A stretch of 10,020 nt of DNA from Fen731 sp964354265. GTDB taxonomy: Bacteria > Actinomycetota > Humimicrobiia > Humimicrobiales > Humimicrobiaceae. Of this stretch, positions 6,402-10,020 are shown one piece after another (the first letter of the stretch is position 1; every line of letters starts with the position of its first letter). Position numbers and translations under genes: made by a program. The notes beneath the pieces were generated by a model. That model saw only the letters and a list, made by a program, of their open reading frames with translations. It ran no database searches and had not been told where the DNA came from. The stretch is from NCBI GenBank assembly GCA_964354265.1, contig CAYGYY010000075.1, forward strand, positions 1 through 10,020, written 5' to 3'.

Positions 6402-6662
6402 ATGAAATCATTTATTTTAAGAAATGTTGACGACAGTCTGTTTAAGGAAATAAAAAGGCAATCAGAAAAGAAATCAATGAGCATTAATAAATATATTATA
6501 TCCCTGATTAAATCCGGGATTGGCTTTCCGGGTGAATCAAAAAAACAAAAAAGTTTTAGTGACCTTGATAAACTGGCTGGAAACTGGAGCAATGAGGAAT
6601 ACGAACTTATCACTGAAAGGATAAAGGAGCAAAGAAGAATAGAAAGTGAGCTATGGAAATAA
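6402..6662 (+). CDS. vapB: Ribbon-helix-helix antitoxin, VapB/FitA-like
   Basis: Small antitoxin of 86 residues. The N-terminus has the ribbon-helix-helix pattern: a beta-strand at residues 2-8 (KSFILRN), helix A at about 10-23 and helix B at about 27-38 (SINKYIISLIKS), separated by a KKSM turn. The charged C-terminal half (about 50-86), ending in IKEQRRIESELWK, would wrap the toxin. The chosen ATG at 6402 has GGAG at 6388-6391, ten bases upstream. A TTG at 6366 would add 12 basic residues before the ribbon strand but falls inside the repeat operator, so I rejected it. Its end overlaps the start of the PIN toxin by 10 bases, the normal arrangement for coupled toxin-antitoxin translation. It probably binds the three TATCAT repeats upstream. 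Confidence 0.8.
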   Translation: MKSFILRNVDDSLFKEIKRQSEKKSMSINKYIISLIKSGIGFPGESKKQKSFSDLDKLAGNWSNEEYELITERIKEQRRIESELWK

Positions 6663-7051
6663 AGAGGGTGCTTATTGATACAAATATATACAGTGAATTC
6701 TTCAGGGGAAACAGCAAGATAATTGAGATTCTTCAAACTGCCGAAATCATCGCTTTCAGCGTAATTTCACTGGCAGAACTTTTGGCCGGTTTTAAAAACA
6801 GCAAAAATGAAAAAAAGAATTTGCAGGAAATGGATGAGTTCTTACAATCTCCCAGGTTGCTTTTTTATGATGTTGATTCAGAAACAGCAGAATTCTATGC
6901 CAAAATATATATTGAATTAAAGAATTCAGGCACTCCTATTCCTACAAATGATCTTTGGATTGCAGCGCTGGCATTGCAGCATGGTATAAAGCTTTTAACA
7001 CTGGACAGTCATTTCAATAAAGTCCAGGGCCTCTTTCTTATGGCTATTTAA
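6653..7051 (+). CDS. vapC: PIN-domain toxin, VapC-like ribonuclease
   Basis: Predicted Mg2+-dependent RNase toxin of 132 residues. The four acidic PIN-domain residues are present: Asp9 in LIDTN, Glu42 in SLAELLAG, Asp100 in TNDLWIAA and Asp118 in LTLDSHF. The protein therefore looks catalytically intact and full length. VapC enzymes cut tRNA or the sarcin-ricin loop of rRNA; the target cannot be read from sequence. The start overlaps the antitoxin gene by 10 bases, with GTGAG just upstream. The pair sits between metG and tatD, genes that are usually close together, so it was probably inserted as a module. Base composition resembles the neighbours, so the insertion is either old or came from a similar genome. 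Confidence 0.87.
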   Translation: MEIKRVLIDTNIYSEFFRGNSKIIEILQTAEIIAFSVISLAELLAGFKNSKNEKKNLQEMDEFLQSPRLLFYDVDSETAEFYAKIYIELKNSGTPIPTNDLWIAALALQHGIKLLTLDSHFNKVQGLFLMAI

Positions 7052-7141
7052 CATTTTATTATTTTCCTGTTTAATATATTTAATATTTGAATAATTTCAT
7101 TTAAAAAATTATGCGTTGCATTTTTTTGCAGGTAATTTGAT

Positions 7142-7954
7142 ATGGTAATAGATACAGAACCTTTTTATTTTATAGATACCCATGCGCATCTTGATATGCT
7201 AAAGCAGATGACCCCGGAATTTGCTGTTAATGAATCGTTGCGTGAGGGAGTAAAATACATAGTAAATGTAGGGTCAAGCTTTCAGGGAAGCATAGAATCC
7301 TCAGGTTTTGCATTGAAGTTTGAAAACGTATTTGCTGCTGCAGGTATTCATCCGCACCATGCTGCAGAATCATGCAACCGGGATATTTTAAAACTGGAAG
7401 AGCTCATACTTGCCAATAAAAAAATAATTGCAGTAGGCGAGACAGGCTTTGATTATTTCCGGGACTTGAGCCCAAAACAGGAGCAAAAAAAAGTATTTAT
7501 TGAACATATAGAACTTGCCTTGAAATATTGCCTTCCGTTAATCATTCATGACCGTGATGCACATGATGATATGCTTGACGTATTAAAGGAATACTGCAGC
7601 GAAAAAAACTTCAAGGCTGTTATTCACTGTTTCTCGGGAGATGCACCCTTTGCCATTAAGTGTCTTGAACTGGGATGTTATATCTCATTTACAGGTGTTA
7701 TAACTTTCCCGAATGCAAAAAGCCTTATCCAGACAGTAGATGAAGTGCCGCTTGGAAGAATGTTTCTTGAAACAGATACTCCGTTTCTTGCCCCACAGGA
7801 AAAGAGAGGCAAGGAGAATTTCCCCGGTTTTGTAAAATATATTGCGCAAAAGATTGCAGACATAAAAGAAACCACTATTGAAAATGTCGCAGCTGTGACT
7901 TCTGCTGCAGCTATTGATTTTTTTAAACTGGAAGTAAAAAATAATCAAAAATAA
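7142..7954 (+). CDS. tatD: TatD-family metal-dependent DNase
   Basis: Cytoplasmic TIM-barrel amidohydrolase-superfamily nuclease of 270 residues; characterised TatD proteins are 3'-5' exonucleases on DNA. All metal ligands expected for the family are seen: His14 and His16 in DTHAHLD, Glu100 in AVGETGFDY, His136 in LIIHDRDA, His163 in VIHCFSG and Asp213 in ETDTPFLAP. GIHPHHA at 68-74 is another family signature. The length is normal. AGGTAA at 7130-7135 is 6 bases from the ATG and supports this start. It lies 90 bases after the vapC-like gene and 37 bases before rsmA, matching the common metG - tatD - rsmA order apart from the toxin-antitoxin insertion. No clear promoter was found in the gap before it. 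Confidence 0.95.
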   Translation: MVIDTEPFYFIDTHAHLDMLKQMTPEFAVNESLREGVKYIVNVGSSFQGSIESSGFALKFENVFAAAGIHPHHAAESCNRDILKLEELILANKKIIAVGETGFDYFRDLSPKQEQKKVFIEHIELALKYCLPLIIHDRDAHDDMLDVLKEYCSEKNFKAVIHCFSGDAPFAIKCLELGCYISFTGVITFPNAKSLIQTVDEVPLGRMFLETDTPFLAPQEKRGKENFPGFVKYIAQKIADIKETTIENVAAVTSAAAIDFFKLEVKNNQK

Positions 7955-7991
7955 TAATTTAAAAAAACAATCAGGCCGGTATTCATAATTT

Positions 7992-8915
7992 ATGCATAAA
8001 TATATAAGCTCCCCTGGAAATACTGCAGATATTTTAAAAAGAAACAGTATTATTTTGAAAAAAAGCCTGGGCCAGAATTTTCTTATAGATACTAATATCC
8101 TTAAGAAAATTGTTAGAGTTTCAGGGGTGGGGCCGGAGGATAAAGTGCTTGAAATAGGCAGCGGCATAGGTTCCCTTACTGAAATAATCGCTCCGGAAGT
8201 TAAAAAGGTTGTGTGTATTGAAATCGACAAAAAACTTTCACTGGCTTTTCAAGAAAATTTTGGATATCTATGCAGGTCTTCTTATAAAGAAAACATCACC
8301 CTTATAGAAAATGATGCAATGAGGATGGATTACAGGAAACTAACAGAGGAGCATAATATCAGTACGGTTATTTCCAACCTGCCATACAAAATTGCAGCGC
8401 CGCTCATCCTGAAGATTTTAATTGAAGCGCCGGGGATAAAAAAAATGTATCTTACTATCCAGAAAGACATTGCAGAAAGACTTCTGGCTAAACCGGGAGA
8501 TAAAGACTATAGTTCCTATTGCGTCAAAGCAAATTTTTTTGCAGATTTTAAAATAATGTTCCAGGTGCCAAGGAATTGCTTTATGCCAATCCCAAACATA
8601 GATTCAACAGTAATTGAAGTTTCAGTAAAAGATTCCTGCATAATACTTATAAATAAGAATAATATAGGAGAGTTTTTTTATTTTATTGACAGTTGTTTTT
8701 TACACAGGAGGAAGAAGCTTACCAATTCACTTCAAGCGTCACTGCGGCAAAGCGTACTGCAGCAGGATAATATTGACAAAAAGGATTTAATAGTTAAAAT
8801 GCTACATGGTATTGGAAAAGAGGCTGATATAAGAGCGGAAGACCTTACAATACAGGAATTCATAACGCTCTTTTTATCAATTTACAGGACCTCTGAAAAG
8901 CCTGAAAAAAAGTAA
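7992..8915 (+). CDS. rsmA: 16S rRNA (adenine-1518/1519-N6)-dimethyltransferase
   Basis: KsgA/RsmA/Dim1-family enzyme that dimethylates two adjacent adenosines in the 3' terminal hairpin of 16S rRNA late in small-subunit assembly. The family start block KKSLGQNFLID lies at 23-33. The SAM-binding motif VLEIGSGIGSLT is at 52-63, the acidic ribose-binding region VVCIEIDKKL at 73-82, and the catalytic SNLPYKIAAPLI begins at 128, with Asn129-Tyr132 as the N(L)PY motif. The C-terminal rRNA-binding domain is present. The 307 residues are slightly long, partly from a 22-residue N-terminal lead and a small insert near 90-100. The ATG at 7992 has no obvious ribosome binding site. ispE starts six bases after its stop, so the two are surely co-transcribed. 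Confidence 0.95.
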   Translation: MHKYISSPGNTADILKRNSIILKKSLGQNFLIDTNILKKIVRVSGVGPEDKVLEIGSGIGSLTEIIAPEVKKVVCIEIDKKLSLAFQENFGYLCRSSYKENITLIENDAMRMDYRKLTEEHNISTVISNLPYKIAAPLILKILIEAPGIKKMYLTIQKDIAERLLAKPGDKDYSSYCVKANFFADFKIMFQVPRNCFMPIPNIDSTVIEVSVKDSCIILINKNNIGEFFYFIDSCFLHRRKKLTNSLQASLRQSVLQQDNIDKKDLIVKMLHGIGKEADIRAEDLTIQEFITLFLSIYRTSEKPEKK

Positions 8916-8921
8916 AAAGAA

Positions 8922-9887
8922 ATGACAATAAGTAAAAAATTAACTTTAAATTCTTCAGGAAAAATCAACCTTTATCTGAATGTCAGTAAAGACCTCCGGC
9001 CCGATGGTTATCATGAGATCAAATCCATAATGCAGAGCATCAGTATTTCTGATGTTCTGGATTTTGAGGTAAGCCAAAATTATGGGTTAAAACATACTGA
9101 TGAAGGTAATGAAAATAACAAAGGCAGTGTAAATGACAGTTTAGACACCAGCAGCATTGCAATTACATGTAATACTATTGATATTCCTTTAAATGAAAAA
9201 AACCTCGTCCATAAAGCGGCCTATCTGATATTGAAGAGATTTAATCTTGAGAAGAAATATAAAATAAAGATAAATATAAAGAAAACCATCCCTGTTGGGG
9301 CAGGCCTGGCGGGAGGCAGCAGCAATGCAGCAGCAACGCTTCTTGCGCTGGACAGGATTTTTAAACTTGGACTCACAGAAGATAATCTCAAAGCCATGGG
9401 TAACCAGGTTGGATCAGATGTCCCGTTCTGCATATCTGGAGGGACAGCGCTTGTTGAAGGAAAAGGAGAGATAATCTCAAGGCTTCCTGACCTGCCATTT
9501 TACTGGGTAGTTGTTGCTATAAATGGAAAGAAATTTTCATCAGGTGATGTTTATGATAAATTCGATCTTATCGGTAAAGAAAAGAAACCGATGTATGATT
9601 CACTCGTGAAGAACCTTGTGAGAAAGAATTATATGGATTTTTTTACCGAACTTGATAATGACCTTGAAAGAGTAGTCGTTTATGAAGATAAAATGGTTAC
9701 AATCCTTAAAAATAAAGCGCTGGAGCTTGGAGCCTTTGCTTCACAGATGACAGGAAGCGGACCTGCTATCTTTGCGTTCTGTGATGACTTGAAAATTGCA
9801 AGAAGGGTTCATGCAGGTTTGGGTGAATTATCAAACAAGGCATTCCTGACTTATACTACTCCTTTCAGCCAAAGCTTCTTAAATTAA
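8922..9887 (+). CDS. ispE: 4-diphosphocytidyl-2-C-methyl-D-erythritol kinase
   Basis: GHMP-family kinase that phosphorylates the 2-hydroxyl of CDP-methylerythritol with ATP in the MEP pathway to isopentenyl diphosphate. GKINLYLNV at 13-21 holds the substrate-site Lys14. LRPDGYHE is at 25-32. The glycine-rich ATP loop PVGAGLAGGSSNAAA is at 124-138, and Asp166 in GSDVPF is the likely catalytic residue. MTGSGPAIFAF near the C-terminus is GHMP motif III. The protein is 321 residues, longer than the usual 280-300, because of a polar Asn/Asp/Ser-rich insert at about residues 55-78, between the first substrate block and the conserved NLV segment. There is no strong ribosome binding site, and translation is probably coupled to rsmA. 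Together with the absence of mevalonate genes here, it suggests that the MEP route is used. Confidence 0.95.
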   Translation: MTISKKLTLNSSGKINLYLNVSKDLRPDGYHEIKSIMQSISISDVLDFEVSQNYGLKHTDEGNENNKGSVNDSLDTSSIAITCNTIDIPLNEKNLVHKAAYLILKRFNLEKKYKIKINIKKTIPVGAGLAGGSSNAAATLLALDRIFKLGLTEDNLKAMGNQVGSDVPFCISGGTALVEGKGEIISRLPDLPFYWVVVAINGKKFSSGDVYDKFDLIGKEKKPMYDSLVKNLVRKNYMDFFTELDNDLERVVVYEDKMVTILKNKALELGAFASQMTGSGPAIFAFCDDLKIARRVHAGLGELSNKAFLTYTTPFSQSFLN

Positions 9888-9895
9888 TCAATCAA

Positions 9896-9970
9896 TGGGG
9901 AGTCGCCAAGTGGTAAGGCAACGGGTTTTGGTCCCGTCATACAAAGGTTCGAATCCTTTCTCCCCAGCCA
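9896..9970 (+). tRNA. tRNA-Gln, anticodon TTG
   Basis: A full cloverleaf can be folded. The acceptor stem is TGGGGAG (9896-9902) with CTCCCCA (9960-9966). The anticodon stem is ACGGG (9921-9925) with CCCGT (9933-9937). The loop TTTTGGT carries TTG at 9928-9930. The T arm is AAAGG-TTCGAAT-CCTTT (9943-9959). Discriminator G9967 and an encoded CCA (9968-9970) follow. The weak U1-A72 pair is typical of tRNA-Gln. It starts eight bases after the ispE stop, so it is probably processed from the same transcript. The remaining 50 bases of the window show no gene. Confidence 0.97.
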
Positions 9971-10020
9971 ACCTGTGCAGCCTGCAAACTGACCAACCTC
10001 CCCGACCTTAATAATTTAAA

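Noticed and set aside
6347..6736. Minus-strand 129-codon frame over the antitoxin gene
   Set aside because: The plus-strand toxin-antitoxin pair explains the region completely, and the shadow also covers the operator repeats.
7110..7132. TGCA repeats flanking a T tract before tatD
   Set aside because: Four-base arms around a T run do not make a credible terminator or operator.
7685..8230. Minus-strand 181-codon frame across tatD and rsmA
   Set aside because: It spans the ends of two certain genes on the other strand and encodes nothing recognisable.
9221..9433. Minus-strand 70-codon frame inside ispE
   Set aside because: It is opposite the GHMP ATP loop and its Ala/Pro-rich stretch is the reverse reading of that Gly-rich loop.

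Overview
The window is AT-rich bacterial chromosome, with Arg mostly AGG/AGA, frequent ATA for Ile and very AT-rich gaps. It suggests an anaerobic or microaerobic bacterium. The evidence is a rubrerythrin behind a PerR-type operator and an MEP-pathway isoprenoid gene. The order metG - tatD - rsmA - ispE - tRNA-Gln, with a short 519-residue MetRS, resembles Gram-positive lineages (Actinomycetota and Bacillota). I cannot place the organism more precisely, and this placement is inference.

Layout. Positions 63-2769, minus strand: a three-gene cluster read from right to left. It encodes a CofC-like glycosyltransferase of the 'rSAM/selenodomain-associated transferase 1' type, an ArsS-like radical SAM/Cys-rich protein, and a family 2 glycosyltransferase of the 'transferase 2' type. 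These three families are known to travel together, and the radical SAM member points to arsenosugar-type chemistry. Positions 2770-3028: a divergent control region. It holds back-to-back promoters, a possible folded leader for the minus-strand cluster, and an exact 7-1-7 PerR-type box in front of rubrerythrin. Positions 3029-3535: rubrerythrin. Positions 3628-3669: a long hyphenated inverted repeat around an extended -10 box. Positions 3678-9970, plus strand: the translation and RNA-modification run rsmI, metG, tatD, rsmA, ispE and tRNA-Gln(TTG). A VapBC-like toxin-antitoxin pair with its own three-repeat operator sits between metG and tatD. No gene-free stretch exceeds 300 bases.

How the genes fit together. 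RsmI and RsmA both methylate 16S rRNA in the small-subunit decoding region. MetRS and tRNA-Gln supply translation, TatD is a metal-dependent nuclease, and IspE makes isoprenoid precursor. The left half looks like stress or secondary chemistry: a peroxide-scavenging gene faces an organoarsenic-type cluster across a shared control region. I found no CRISPR array, insertion sequence, rRNA or phage gene. The most interesting parts are regulatory rather than a wholly new gene system.
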